Part shown: positions 24,501-31,800 of the stretch, one piece after another | Layout of the letters: each line of letters starts with the position of its first letter | How positions within the stretch are numbered: the stretch's first letter is position 1 | IMG/VR virus record: IMGVR_UViG_3300036832_000786 | Span: 1 to 64,000 of that record | DNA: 64,000 bases | Reading direction: 5' to 3' (one strand) | Source: a virus | Made by a program: the position numbers and the translations under genes | The notes under the pieces: model-generated | What the model was told of the DNA's origin: nothing | Seen by the model: the letters and a program-made list of their open reading frames with translations, nothing else | Databases searched by the model: none

Positions 24501-24779
24501 CTACTCGTTGATGATGGTGAGCTTCAGATCAAGGTGAGCCTTGGACTGTGACTCGAAGCGCATCAGCTTCCAGTCGCGTTGTCCCTGCACCACCTGGACA
24601 ACCTCGAACACCACCTCGCCGTGGGTCTTCTCGTTGCGGATAGTGACCAACGTGTTGAAGGTGTGACCGTGACGTTGCCACAGGTTACTGAAGTACCCGA
24701 CAAACGTCTTAGTCTTGGCATCGTAGGTGAACAGGGTGGCCGGGATCACCTCGTTGTGAAGTGCTTTTCTACCGGACAT
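24501..24779 (-). CDS. Small beta-rich protein
   Basis: 92 residues (LFTYDAKTKTFVGYFSNLWQ, LVTIRNEKTHGEVVFEVVQV). TAGGAGGTACAC precedes the ATG, the same context as the next gene upstream. Soluble, unknown function. Confidence 0.6.
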   Translation of the reverse strand: MSGRKALHNEVIPATLFTYDAKTKTFVGYFSNLWQRHGHTFNTLVTIRNEKTHGEVVFEVVQVVQGQRDWKLMRFESQSKAHLDLKLTIINE

Positions 24780-24788
24780 GTGTACCTC

Positions 24789-24971
24789 CTAAAGTTTCAT
24801 CATCAGCCGCTGCGCAGCAAACAGTGCCTGTTGCGCCTCGATCAGCTTGGTGACAATCTCGTCCGGCAGTTCGAGCGGCTGCATCGATGCCTTGGCGCGG
24901 ACGATCAACTTGCTGATCGTTTCGCCAGCATCGAACATCGTGCCGTAGGCAGCTTTTTGTAACTCGTTCAT
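24789..24971 (-). CDS. Small helical protein
   Basis: 60 residues, helical (AAYGTMFDAGETISKLIVRA, VTKLIEAQQALFAAQRLMMK). CTAGGAGGTACAC precedes the ATG. First gene of a three-gene unit ending at 24276. Unknown function. Confidence 0.6.
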   Translation of the reverse strand: MNELQKAAYGTMFDAGETISKLIVRAKASMQPLELPDEIVTKLIEAQQALFAAQRLMMKL

Positions 24972-24995
24972 GTGTACCTCCTAGCAGGTTACACA

Positions 24996-25028
24996 TAAAG
25001 AAACCCCGCCGGTCACCCGGCGGGGGTT
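24996..25028 (-). terminator. Rho-independent terminator
   Basis: Stem AACCCCGCCGG / CCGGCGGGGGTT (one bulge) with U-run on the minus strand; follows the 25034 gene. Confidence 0.75.
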
Positions 25029-25033
25029 GGTGT

Positions 25034-25429
25034 CTAATCATTGAAGTCCCACGGGAGCGCGCTCCACGCTTCCGAGTGCTGAACCACGCCGCCGAGTTTC
25101 TTGGCCCACTGTTCGGTCAGAGCTTCGCTGATCGCGTCCAGTTCCTGGTACAGCGGCTTATCGGGTACGTTGCCCTCGCTGCACTGGTAGATCAGGCACT
25201 CCAGCGCCTTGAACTGCGCGAGCGTGGTGTCGTCCTGGTGCTCGCGGTGCTTGTAGGTGAACCGCTTCGGCTTGTCACCGTAGCGTTGCCGTAACGCTTC
25301 CATGTTGAGCCGGTATAGCCGGGCACCAAACTTGTCGGCGTTGTCACCTTCGATCGCTTGGTTGCGGAAGGCAAACACTAGACTGACGACACGATCGATC
25401 GTCCCGTCGCTGACTAAAAATGCTGACAT
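25034..25429 (-). CDS. Helical phage protein of unknown role
   Basis: 131 residues. Helical throughout (DRVVSLVFAFRNQAIEGDN, LYRLNMEALRQRYGDKPK, LAQFKALECLIYQCSEG, ISEALTEQWAKKLGG). No known motif. Monocistronic between a CTAG box and a terminator. Confidence 0.6.
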   Translation of the reverse strand: MSAFLVSDGTIDRVVSLVFAFRNQAIEGDNADKFGARLYRLNMEALRQRYGDKPKRFTYKHREHQDDTTLAQFKALECLIYQCSEGNVPDKPLYQELDAISEALTEQWAKKLGGVVQHSEAWSALPWDFND

Positions 25430-25443
25430 CGTTACCTCCGTTA

Positions 25444-25461
25444 GTGACGCTAGATCGTCAC
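25444..25461 (-). promoter_or_regulatory. Palindromic CTAG box 5
   Basis: GTGACGCTAGATCGTCAC, 14 nt upstream of the start at 25429. Confidence 0.7.
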
Positions 25462-25465
25462 ATGT

Positions 25466-25499
25466 AAAGAAACCCCCACCGGTCACCCGGTGGGGGTCA
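25466..25499 (-). terminator. Rho-independent terminator
   Basis: Stem ACCCCCACCGG / CCGGTGGGGGT with U-run on the minus strand. Confidence 0.8.
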
Positions 25500-25502
25500 G
25501 TG

Positions 25503-25841
25503 TTACCGAAGCTTGGCTACCAGTTCCTCGCCCAACTCGGCGGTGACATCATCCTCGCCACCGTTGATGCAGCGGGTGATGTAGTGCCAGACGTGCGGGT
25601 CGGTGATTTCCAACTCGGTGTCTTTGGCATCCATCTTACCGGTGCGCCGGACAATGAGGCTCGCGGTCGGCTTCTTTTGCCGCTCTCCGGTCGCAAAGTC
25701 GCGGCCCGCGACCAGCGGATGACGCGACCACCCGAAGCCGTTGTGCTTGTCCGGTTCCCAGTCCGGCGGGAACATCTCACCCACGTTCAACAGGTGTATC
25801 TCGTAGGTCAGGTCAGGTGTCTTGATTGTCAGTACCTTCAT
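25503..25841 (-). CDS. Small phage protein of unknown role
   Basis: 112 residues from the ATG with GGAG seven bases upstream. N-terminal beta strands (KVLTIKTPDLTYEIHLLNVG), then FGWSRHPLVAGRDFATGERQ and a C-terminal HYITRCINGGEDDVTAELG helix. Soluble; family not recognised. Confidence 0.6.
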   Translation of the reverse strand: MKVLTIKTPDLTYEIHLLNVGEMFPPDWEPDKHNGFGWSRHPLVAGRDFATGERQKKPTASLIVRRTGKMDAKDTELEITDPHVWHYITRCINGGEDDVTAELGEELVAKLR

Positions 25842-26036
25842 CGTGATTCTCCATCGGGTCATCGTGTTTCTGTCTGGCAGCGTCGAGTGGACTCGGCTTC
25901 TTGAGGGAGCGGAACGGCGTCACTGTTGCCGGTGAACCGGCGGCGAGTGTTAGTCGCCTTATTGAGGTAGCAGGTTCGACGTTTCGTTGCTGTCACTTAA
26001 AGCAAAACCCCCGGTCATGAATGACCGGGGGAAGTG
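25842..26036 (-). other. Non-coding gap with one degenerate repeat unit and a terminator
   Basis: Contains a single TGTTTCTGTCT block near 25866 that resembles block 1 of the two-part repeat, and the terminator at 26003. I see no gene or clear promoter. Confidence 0.4.
26003..26031 (-). terminator. Rho-independent terminator
   Basis: Stem CCCCCGGTCAT / ATGACCGGGGG with an A-run (U-run in leftward RNA), just after the 26037 gene. Confidence 0.8.
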
Positions 26037-26267
26037 TTACCAGCCGAAACCGTTCGCCTTACCGACATCCTCCACCCACGCCTTGATGATGGTGGCGTTC
26101 TGAGCGATGTTGCGGAGCGTCAGTTCCAGGTTATGCGGCGATAGGCTGTTGATCGCATTCAGGTCTTGCAGCGAGACAACCTCGCTGGCGATCTTGAGCG
26201 CAGCTCGCAGCGCGGATGCCGTGCTCTTCAAGTCTTGCGGCTTCGGGTTTGGACTCAACTTCGGCAT
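26037..26267 (-). CDS. Small helical protein
   Basis: 76 residues; its AAGGAG site lies in the end of the upstream gene. Helical (STASALRAALKIASEVVSLQ, HNLELTLRNIAQNATIIKAW). Unknown function. Confidence 0.6.
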   Translation of the reverse strand: MPKLSPNPKPQDLKSTASALRAALKIASEVVSLQDLNAINSLSPHNLELTLRNIAQNATIIKAWVEDVGKANGFGW

Positions 26268-26272
26268 AGTGA

Positions 26273-26611
26273 CTACTCCTTTTTCTGGTCAGGGGTCTTG
26301 CGGGCGGCGACCCGCACGCTGGCCTTGCGCACCGATTCCTTGGAGTGCTCGGCGACCCAGTCGTCACCCATCTCGGTTTTGATGAGATCGGCATCGAGTG
26401 ATGTTACCGCGCACTCCGCGACGATCGTCGCGGTGTACAGGTGACCGTCGATGTACTTCCGGTTCCCGGCCCTCGCCAGCAACTCGGCGACCGCTGCCTT
26501 CTTCTGTTTCTCGAAGTCGGCGACAACAGCGGCGAGTGAGCCGATCTTGTCAACCAGAGCGGCGGTGTCGATGCTGCCGATGTTGGCAGGTTTCTTCGTC
26601 TTGGCTTTCAT
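26273..26611 (-). CDS. Lys/Ala-rich protein of unknown role
   Basis: 112 residues with a basic start (KAKTKKPANIGS), helical middle (LVDKIGSLAAVVADFEKQKK) and a C-terminal VAEHSKESVRKASVRVAARK. The style resembles small host-nuclease-inhibitor (Gam-like) proteins, but length and motifs are too weak to call that. AAGGAG-TAACG precedes the ATG. Confidence 0.55.
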   Translation of the reverse strand: MKAKTKKPANIGSIDTAALVDKIGSLAAVVADFEKQKKAAVAELLARAGNRKYIDGHLYTATIVAECAVTSLDADLIKTEMGDDWVAEHSKESVRKASVRVAARKTPDQKKE

Positions 26612-26623
26612 CGTTACTCCTTC

Positions 26624-26642
26624 GTGGTCCCTAGTGACCCAC
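26624..26642 (-). promoter_or_regulatory. Palindromic CTAG box 6 (diverged)
   Basis: GTGGTCCCTAGTGACCCAC: arms GTGGTC / GACCCAC around CTAG, 12 nt upstream of the start at 26611. Confidence 0.55.
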
Positions 26643-26678
26643 TAAAAGAAAACCCCCGACACCGAAGTGCCGGGGGTT
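26643..26678 (-). terminator. Rho-independent terminator
   Basis: Stem AACCCCCG-ACA / TGC-CGGGGGTT (one mismatch) with A-run on the plus strand. Confidence 0.75.
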
Positions 26679-26682
26679 GTGG

Positions 26683-26883
26683 CTAGATCGCCTCAAGGTG
26701 ACCATCGACCCAACGGTAGTTCGGCGGGTCGTCACTCTCGACAACGCGCTTGTCGCGCACCGCGAACCAGCGCAGCATCAGAGCGCAGACATTGGCCTCG
26801 GCTTCCTCGCGGGTGGCGAAGCGGAGTTGGTTGCCAACCCATTTACCGGAACTGTCGGCGATCACTTCGGGTTTAAAGCTCAT
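26683..26883 (-). CDS. Small conserved phage protein
   Basis: 66 residues: FKPEVIADSSGKWVGNQLRF, ATREEAEANVCALMLRWFAV, RDKRVVESDDPPNYRW. This strand-helix-strand pattern recurs in small proteins of many alphaproteobacterial phages. No function is known. Coupled to the upstream gene. Confidence 0.7.
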   Translation of the reverse strand: MSFKPEVIADSSGKWVGNQLRFATREEAEANVCALMLRWFAVRDKRVVESDDPPNYRWVDGHLEAI

Positions 26884-26885
26884 TG

Positions 26886-27122
26886 TCAGCCCTCCTTGAT
26901 AAGGCCCAGCTTGCGCGCGGCCCGCTCGATGATGTCAGCGGACAGCGTGATCCGGTGTTCGACATAGGCACCGTGGGTGCCGCTGTAGCGGTGACCCGTA
27001 ACGCGAACCCGCGCCCCCGGCTCACCGACATCGAGTGCCTCGATGTTAGTGATGTTGGCGTTGTTTAGGATGTCTTTCCAGGCACCCGTTTTCGGGTCGT
27101 GGCGTGAAACTTTCCAATGCAT
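26886..27122 (-). CDS. Small protein of unknown role
   Basis: 78 residues (WKVSRHDPKTGAWKDILNNA, VRVTGHRYSGTHGAYVEH, IIERAARKLGLIKEG). GGGGAGAGTAACG precedes the ATG. First gene of a pair ending at a terminator. Confidence 0.6.
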   Translation of the reverse strand: MHWKVSRHDPKTGAWKDILNNANITNIEALDVGEPGARVRVTGHRYSGTHGAYVEHRITLSADIIERAARKLGLIKEG

Positions 27123-27193
27123 CGTTACTCTCCCCTAGATGAGAGGTTCTTGGGAACCCGGTGACCAACCACTGGCCAGCGACTTCACACACA

Positions 27194-27230
27194 GAGAAAA
27201 CCCCGGCACCTTTCGATGCCGGGGTTTCTC
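27194..27230 (-). terminator. Rho-independent terminator
   Basis: Stem AAACCCCGGCA / TGCCGGGGTTT with flanking GAGA / TCTC pairs. Confidence 0.8.
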
Positions 27231-27368
27231 TCGCCGCGAAGGAGGAGATTGTACCTCCGCGAGATGTCGGTGTTGTTCCCTCAACGCCGAAAAAGGCCGA
27301 CACTTGCCGACTTGTCGGACGCGATTGCCGGGAGTGATGCACAGCTTGGACCGGCTGCCTCGCGCGGG
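27231..27368. other. Non-coding spacer with hairpin
   Basis: 138 bases between the terminator and the 27369 gene. A hairpin CGCG..GGAGG / CCTCCGCG lies near 27236-27266. No frame here looks like a gene. Confidence 0.4.
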
Positions 27369-27566
27369 CTAGTTGTACTCCAGCCCGGCATCGATCATAC
27401 CAGACACCAGCCCCTCGGCATAGCGGTGCTCGACAAACAGGCTGCCGCCCATCCACTGCCAGCCTTCGGACACGACGTTTTCATCGATCCATTCGCGGGC
27501 GGTGTCGGTCAGCGGCGTGATCGCGACCAGCGTGCCGTGATCAGTGACAGAGAAATCGTACAACAT
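27369..27566 (-). CDS. Small conserved phage protein
   Basis: 65 residues from the ATG behind AAAGGAGGTG. The pattern DFSVTDHGTLVAITPLTDTA, REWIDENVVSEGWQWMGGSL, FVEHRYAEGLVSGMIDAGLE belongs to a small family widespread in rhizobial and related phages. Function unknown. Confidence 0.75.
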   Translation of the reverse strand: MLYDFSVTDHGTLVAITPLTDTAREWIDENVVSEGWQWMGGSLFVEHRYAEGLVSGMIDAGLEYN

Positions 27567-27567
27567 G

Positions 27568-27798
27568 CTACACCTCCTTTCGGTTAGCGTGGTTTTGGGC
27601 GCAATGCTTGCACTCAGACTGAGTGTCAATCATCGCGCCGATCTTGACCCGGCTGCGGGCGTGGCCCGGCTCCGGGTAGTGGTACAGCGTGTACCACTGC
27701 GGTGTTTCGGAGTGGTTGTACGCAGGCTCAATGCTGTAGTGACCGCAGTGAGTCTCCGTGGAACCCTCTTCCGACCGCTTCCATTTCAGTTCGTTCAT
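27568..27798 (-). CDS. Small Cys/His protein
   Basis: 76 residues. WKRSEEGSTETHCGHYSIEP then a C-terminal ECKHCAQNHANRKEV give possible metal ligands (CKHC). GGAGGTAACG before the ATG, with a CTAG box 10 nt upstream. Unknown function. Confidence 0.6.
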   Translation of the reverse strand: MNELKWKRSEEGSTETHCGHYSIEPAYNHSETPQWYTLYHYPEPGHARSRVKIGAMIDTQSECKHCAQNHANRKEV

Positions 27799-27808
27799 CG
27801 TTACCTCC

Positions 27809-27826
27809 GTGACGCTAGATCGTCAC
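27809..27826 (-). promoter_or_regulatory. Palindromic CTAG box 7
   Basis: GTGACGCTAGATCGTCAC, identical to box 5, 10 nt upstream of the start at 27798. Confidence 0.7.
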
Positions 27827-27831
27827 TATAA

Positions 27832-27859
27832 GAAAAACCCGGTCACTTGCGTGACCGGG
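27832..27859 (-). terminator. Rho-independent terminator
   Basis: Stem CCCGGTCAC / GTGACCGGG with an AAAAA run (U-run leftward). Confidence 0.75.
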
Positions 27860-28037
27860 CTGGTATGAGGTGGACACCCTTCGCGGCGTACCGCTCGATT
27901 AGCCGAAGGAATGCCTCGGCTGAACGCTCGGTGTCGGAACTCCACCGGGCGTGGGTGATGATCCGGTCGTAGGCTTCGCGCACCGCGCGGTCCACGATGT
28001 AACCGGATTCATCGGTGATTTTGATAGGGTCAGACAT
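27843..28037 (-). CDS. Small helical protein
   Basis: 64 residues (DPIKITDESGYIVDRAVREA, RSAEAFLRLIERYAAKG). CGGAGGTAACG before the ATG. Its stop overlaps the terminator stem. Unknown function. Confidence 0.55.
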   Translation of the reverse strand: MSDPIKITDESGYIVDRAVREAYDRIITHARWSSDTERSAEAFLRLIERYAAKGVHLIPARSRK

Positions 28038-28039
28038 CG

Positions 28040-28273
28040 TTACCTCCGTACAAAGGCGACACCGTTGTGCGCCAGGGTGATTGCCGTCTGTACCTGCGCC
28101 TCGCTCGGCACCACGACCGGGTAGAACCGCCCGGCAGGCGTGCTGGCGATCAGGTACCAGAGGTGCTCGTCAGTGCCGCCCAGGTTTTCCACCGTCTTGT
28201 GGAGCGCCTTTTCGGCGTTCGCGTAGGTGGCGTAGGTGCGCGACAGGTCGTCACCGAAAACTTTGTGTAACAT
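28040..28273 (-). CDS. Small conserved phage protein
   Basis: 77 residues: TYATYANAEKALHKTVENLG, LWYLIASTPAGRFYPVVVPS, ITLAHNGVAFVRR. A helix-strand-strand-helix pattern with a terminal (G)VAFV-type motif common in phage small proteins. First gene of the leftward small-gene cluster. Confidence 0.65.
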   Translation of the reverse strand: MLHKVFGDDLSRTYATYANAEKALHKTVENLGGTDEHLWYLIASTPAGRFYPVVVPSEAQVQTAITLAHNGVAFVRR

Positions 28274-28286
28274 CGTTTGTCTCCTT

Positions 28287-28304
28287 GTGACGCTAGCTCG
28301 TCAC
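28287..28304 (-). promoter_or_regulatory. Palindromic CTAG box 8
   Basis: GTGACGCTAGCTCGTCAC, identical to box 4, 13 nt upstream of the start at 28273. Confidence 0.7.
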
Positions 28305-28312
28305 ACCTTTAG

Positions 28313-28353
28313 AAACGACAAACGCCCCGCAACCGGTGAAGGTCGGGGGGCGC
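28313..28353 (-). terminator. Weak terminator-like hairpin
   Basis: CGCCCC / GGGGCG stem with an AAACGACAAA run on the left. It sits at the head of the cluster, with no gene directly upstream, so it may be an attenuator. Confidence 0.45.
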
Positions 28354-28866
28354 TTGGGTATTCTCTAGGTTCTATTTTTCCGCTGACTGCATCCGTGCCC
28401 CGTCGCCGCGCGCGAGTGGACTGCGCGTGGTCTATCATCTGTGTCACCGGTACTGGGGGCCGCACGCCGGGTTCCTTTTTGGGGTCCAGCGCACCCTTAC
28501 GACAGGTGCGGACATGGTGCAAGCGCGGCGTTGGCCGGGTGGCGCGCGGGAACCTTTCGGAACCGGGCCGGTGGCCTAGCCGCTTGCGGAGCCGTCGCAC
28601 TGTGCGGCGGGGGATTTGCGAACCGAAGGCTTTTTTCGGGAGGTTGTCTTCCGAACCCTGACGGGGGCCTTTCTCGGTACCCTCCCCGGAGGCTCCCTCC
28701 CTGATCCTCCGGGAGGGACCACCCTCTGGGGTCCACCATATAGATGGGCATCCAGAGTCACTTTTTCAAGGGGGGAGTGACTTTTATGTTTCGTGACTTT
28801 TCAAGTGGTTAGGGGGGTTTGAGCGTTTTTTCTCCGTTGGGTTCCCGGATACAGTTACTTCAGTGT
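28354..28866. other. GC-rich non-coding region with hairpins and direct repeats
   Basis: No frame in these ~510 bases looks like a protein. It holds a strong hairpin (CCCTCCCCGGAGG / CCTCCGGGAGGG near 28680-28715), a second (GGACC / GGTCC near 28716-28733), an inverted repeat AGTCACT / AGTGACT at 28756-28782, and three GTSACTTTT copies at 28757, 28777 and 28793. It lies upstream of the leftward small-gene cluster and could hold its promoters, a structured RNA or an origin; I cannot choose. Confidence 0.45.
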
Positions 28867-29607
28867 TCAAAGTACAGAGTCACTTTCTTTTAAAGTAACA
28901 TTTTCTATGCATACCGTTTTGACCGGTACTCTAATAACCCCCAGTTTTCTGCCAATGATCTGGGTTTCTATATTGGTTTCGGCGGTGAATTCGGCAAAGG
29001 CTTGTAGTGCTCCGTCCCATTCCTCGACCCGCCAACAATCATCGACCACTAGGGTACCGCCGGGGGCCATTGCCCGGTAAATCTTTGGCAAGGCGTTTTT
29101 GACCGGTAGATACAAGTCGACATCCAGCAGGCAAAAGGCGATCGGGGCGAGTGCGGTAAAATCAAACACGTTGGCATCGCCTTGGATCGACCGTACCCGG
29201 TGGATATTGTTGTGGATCATGGTTTTGTCGAACCATGTTTGCCGGTTGTCATCAAAGGAGGAGAACAACTTGCGCACCACCTTTGGTGACTTTTGACGTT
29301 GTTCCTTTTCGTAGTCAATATCGTTTGCGGTAAAGCCTGAAAAGGTGTCAATCGCATAATAGTTACGATTGATCCCCAGGTCATCCATGTACTTGTTGAG
29401 AAAGACGGTGGTTGATCCGTAGGCACAACCAACTTCGACAATCGAGCCGGGGGTTCTTCGGACCTTTGCGACGCACTCGGCGAGGAACATAAGTTCTATG
29501 GGAGAGAACATGTAACTGTAGACGTTACAGAAGGAGTGGTAGAGCGGGGTGTTAAAGGCGATTTGCTTGAGGAGGGTACGAATGGTGGATTTTACGGCTG
29601 GGTACAT
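28867..29607 (-). CDS. TylF/MycF-like SAM methyltransferase
   Basis: 246 residues. GSIVEVGCAYGSTTVFLNKY is SAM-binding motif I, YYAIDTFSGFTANDIDYE the TylF-type acidic motif, and FCLLDVDLYLPVKNALPKIY plus GGTLVVDDCW carry the metal-binding aspartates. TylF/MycF enzymes O-methylate sugars in antibiotics and surface polysaccharides. Here it might modify a sugar on the phage or host envelope, a possible partner of the GT2 enzyme. It is more AT-rich than its neighbours, suggesting recent acquisition. Confidence 0.8.
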   Translation of the reverse strand: MYPAVKSTIRTLLKQIAFNTPLYHSFCNVYSYMFSPIELMFLAECVAKVRRTPGSIVEVGCAYGSTTVFLNKYMDDLGINRNYYAIDTFSGFTANDIDYEKEQRQKSPKVVRKLFSSFDDNRQTWFDKTMIHNNIHRVRSIQGDANVFDFTALAPIAFCLLDVDLYLPVKNALPKIYRAMAPGGTLVVDDCWRVEEWDGALQAFAEFTAETNIETQIIGRKLGVIRVPVKTVCIENVTLKESDSVL

Positions 29608-29635
29608 TTAGACTCCTCTGTTGGCATGGAGTGGA

Positions 29636-31225
29636 TCACCTCCCGTTCTTGTTTTTTGATAAGTTCAGTGTCTTTTGTGGGTCATCGACCAGGGCTTTCC
29701 ACAGGTCGCCGCCTGATTTATGAAAGTTCAGGATCAATTCGTCAACCGAGTCCTTGATCACAAGGTCGTAAACAAAGCAGCGGTTTTTCTGCCCGGTGCG
29801 GTGGATGCGCCCCTCCGCTTCGGCGCGCGGGATCACACCGACCGGCGATTCGTAAAAGATGGCGTAGCTCCCGACTTGCAGGTTCAGACCCATCGCCGCC
29901 TTTTTCCAGTTGGCCACCAGGAACCGGTAACTCTTATCGCGGTTGAAGGAGTCTTTGATCGATGTCCAATCCTTGGTGCCGCCCCAGAGCCACCCATGTT
30001 TCAGTTTTGCCGTTTTCAAAGCGTCACTAATCCGCTGGCCAGAGTGGTTGAACTCATAAAAGATGACACACTTGCGATCCTCCGGTACCTCGCGCACAAT
30101 GTCCATCAGGAGTTCCAGCTTCGGGTTCACCGCGAACTCCACCTGGGCACGGTCACCGGTATCGTCATCGATAAAGCCGACAAACCCGGAACTTATCTGC
30201 CGCATCCGCAGGAATGCGTTCTGTATCTCCCGGTAGTTACCTTTACCGGCGAACAGGGCGTCACGCGCTTTGATAAAATACTCCCAGTTCTCGATCGGGA
30301 ACTCGGTGCTCTTGACCACCGGCACCTTGGGCGGCAGTTCGACACATTCCTCGACGCTGTACCGTAGTGACGACGCGGCGATAAACCGGGCGAGGGTCGG
30401 TTGCAGTTTCTTGCGTAGGGTGTACTCGGTGCCACCCCACTTGGGGAAGAACTTGCTGTAGAACGCCTCACGGAACATGTAAAGGTTGTCACCAAGTGCG
30501 TGCCCGTGGTCACAAAGGTACAACTGTGCCCAGATCAGCGCCGGGTCGCGGCCAAAGGCACGTCCGGCCAGCCCGAACCGAATCTTGGCGTTCATCGATA
30601 GGTACCGGCACACCTTGTAACTGAGAGAACCGGTATTCCCCACGGAGGTGGATTGATCCATAAACAAGGCGTCCACCTGGAACCCGACCTTGGCGAGCAT
30701 CTCGGTGACCGGCTGCCGCTTGCGGTGGGTCGGCTTGTCACGGCGCGCCACCATCTTGGACACCATCGCCGAGATACCGGTGTAGGTGCCGATGATCAGC
30801 CCGTCACCGGTCAGCGTGCTCAGCGTCAGCCATTTCTGGGTCGAGGAACCCTTGCGCAGTGACACATAGGGAAATGTGAATCCCCATCTCGCTATTTCGT
30901 CCTCCCAGGATTCCACCAGTTCATCGGTTGGCGCAAAGACGATCCCGCGCCGGATGTACCCATTGGTGAGAAAGTAGTTGAAGAGTTCCAGTGACACCAC
31001 GGTCTTGCCGAGTCCCAGGTCGGTCATCAACAACAGTTCCGGGTAGGCGACACCGAGAAGAAAGCATATCTTCTGATCGGTGCGCAGCGGCGCGTGGAAC
31101 TCCGGTACCGGATCGATCAGCGCAAGGTCTTTGGCCACCGCCTTTGGTGACAGGGTCTTGATCCAGGCGAGTTCCTCGACTTCGCGTTCGAGGTAGGCGC
31201 TAATCGCTTTTGGGGATATCGGCAT
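29636..31225 (-). CDS. SNF2-like helicase with altered DExx box
   Basis: 529 residues. Motif I is DLGLGKTVV, Ia IVFAPTDELVESWEDEI, motif V NWKKAAMGLNLQ and motif VI EGRIHRTGQ, as in SNF2/DEAD-like superfamily 2 translocases. Motif II is FMDQSTS instead of DExH, and the usual TGTP of motif III is AGRA. The catalytic glutamate is therefore glutamine, which in this family slows or stops ATP hydrolysis. It lies in an operon with the DnaB-like helicase and may act in replication or recombination. Confidence 0.85.
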   Translation of the reverse strand: MPISPKAISAYLEREVEELAWIKTLSPKAVAKDLALIDPVPEFHAPLRTDQKICFLLGVAYPELLLMTDLGLGKTVVSLELFNYFLTNGYIRRGIVFAPTDELVESWEDEIARWGFTFPYVSLRKGSSTQKWLTLSTLTGDGLIIGTYTGISAMVSKMVARRDKPTHRKRQPVTEMLAKVGFQVDALFMDQSTSVGNTGSLSYKVCRYLSMNAKIRFGLAGRAFGRDPALIWAQLYLCDHGHALGDNLYMFREAFYSKFFPKWGGTEYTLRKKLQPTLARFIAASSLRYSVEECVELPPKVPVVKSTEFPIENWEYFIKARDALFAGKGNYREIQNAFLRMRQISSGFVGFIDDDTGDRAQVEFAVNPKLELLMDIVREVPEDRKCVIFYEFNHSGQRISDALKTAKLKHGWLWGGTKDWTSIKDSFNRDKSYRFLVANWKKAAMGLNLQVGSYAIFYESPVGVIPRAEAEGRIHRTGQKNRCFVYDLVIKDSVDELILNFHKSGGDLWKALVDDPQKTLNLSKNKNGR

Positions 31226-31598
31226 TGGTCACCTTCATCGCAGTGTCTATCTTGGCAAGCTCGGCCTTGGCCCACTCGATCGCCCGCTGGTGACCTTTCT
31301 CGGCTTCGTCCCAGGTTTCGTAGCGGTCCTGGTAGTTTAGCTCACTGCGCATCAGGCGCGCTCGCTTGCCGATCTTGACCATTTTATCTTGGGCACCAAA
31401 GCACATGGTTTCAAACAACTGGACCCGGCCGCGAAAGCCGTGGTCCAGACCCAGGAACACCGTGGACACCTCGATGGGTCCGACCCTGGTGAAGCCGACC
31501 ACGCGTTCCTCGCGGGCGTTCTCAAACCACCACGCCCACTCCAACAAGTCACCGCAGGGTACCGGGAGCTTACCGATCAGTCGATAGTATCGGATCAT
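31200..31598 (-). CDS. Small conserved phage protein
   Basis: 132 residues from the internal ATG (IRYYRLIGKLPVPCGDLLEW). The pattern EWAWWFENAREERVVGFTRV, VSTVFLGLDHGF, VQLFETMCFG, YETWDEAEKGH is a family common in phage genomes, often near helicases. No activity is known. It overlaps both neighbours by 26-29 bases. Confidence 0.75.
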   Translation of the reverse strand: MIRYYRLIGKLPVPCGDLLEWAWWFENAREERVVGFTRVGPIEVSTVFLGLDHGFRGRVQLFETMCFGAQDKMVKIGKRARLMRSELNYQDRYETWDEAEKGHQRAIEWAKAELAKIDTAMKVTNADIPKSD

Positions 31599-31800
31599 TG
31601 GGTGTCTCTTTCGCGGCGAACAGGATCGCGTCGTGACCGCACTCGCCAAAGGGACTGCGCATAATTTCGGTGTCCTTTGCGATTGTCCTAGTGGTACCTT
31701 CAAGATAGATCGGTACCTCGATAAATGACTTTGGGTGGTGACACAACGCGACCCACTCGGATTTTATGTGGATATGGATACAGTCTTTGCAGGCTTTCAT
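31570..31800 (-). CDS. Small Cys-rich protein
   Basis: 76 residues with a metal-site-like pattern (ACKDCIHIHIKSEWVALCHH, then FGECGHDA). Possibly a zinc ribbon. Coupled to the DnaB-like gene by an ATGA-type overlap. Confidence 0.65.
   Translation of the reverse strand: MKACKDCIHIHIKSEWVALCHHPKSFIEVPIYLEGTTRTIAKDTEIMRSPFGECGHDAILFAAKETPNDPILSTDR

Noticed and set aside
28236-28661. Rightward 141-codon frame over the GC-rich block
   Set aside because: Arg/Gly/Pro-rich, overlaps the real 28040 gene antisense, and no start signal.
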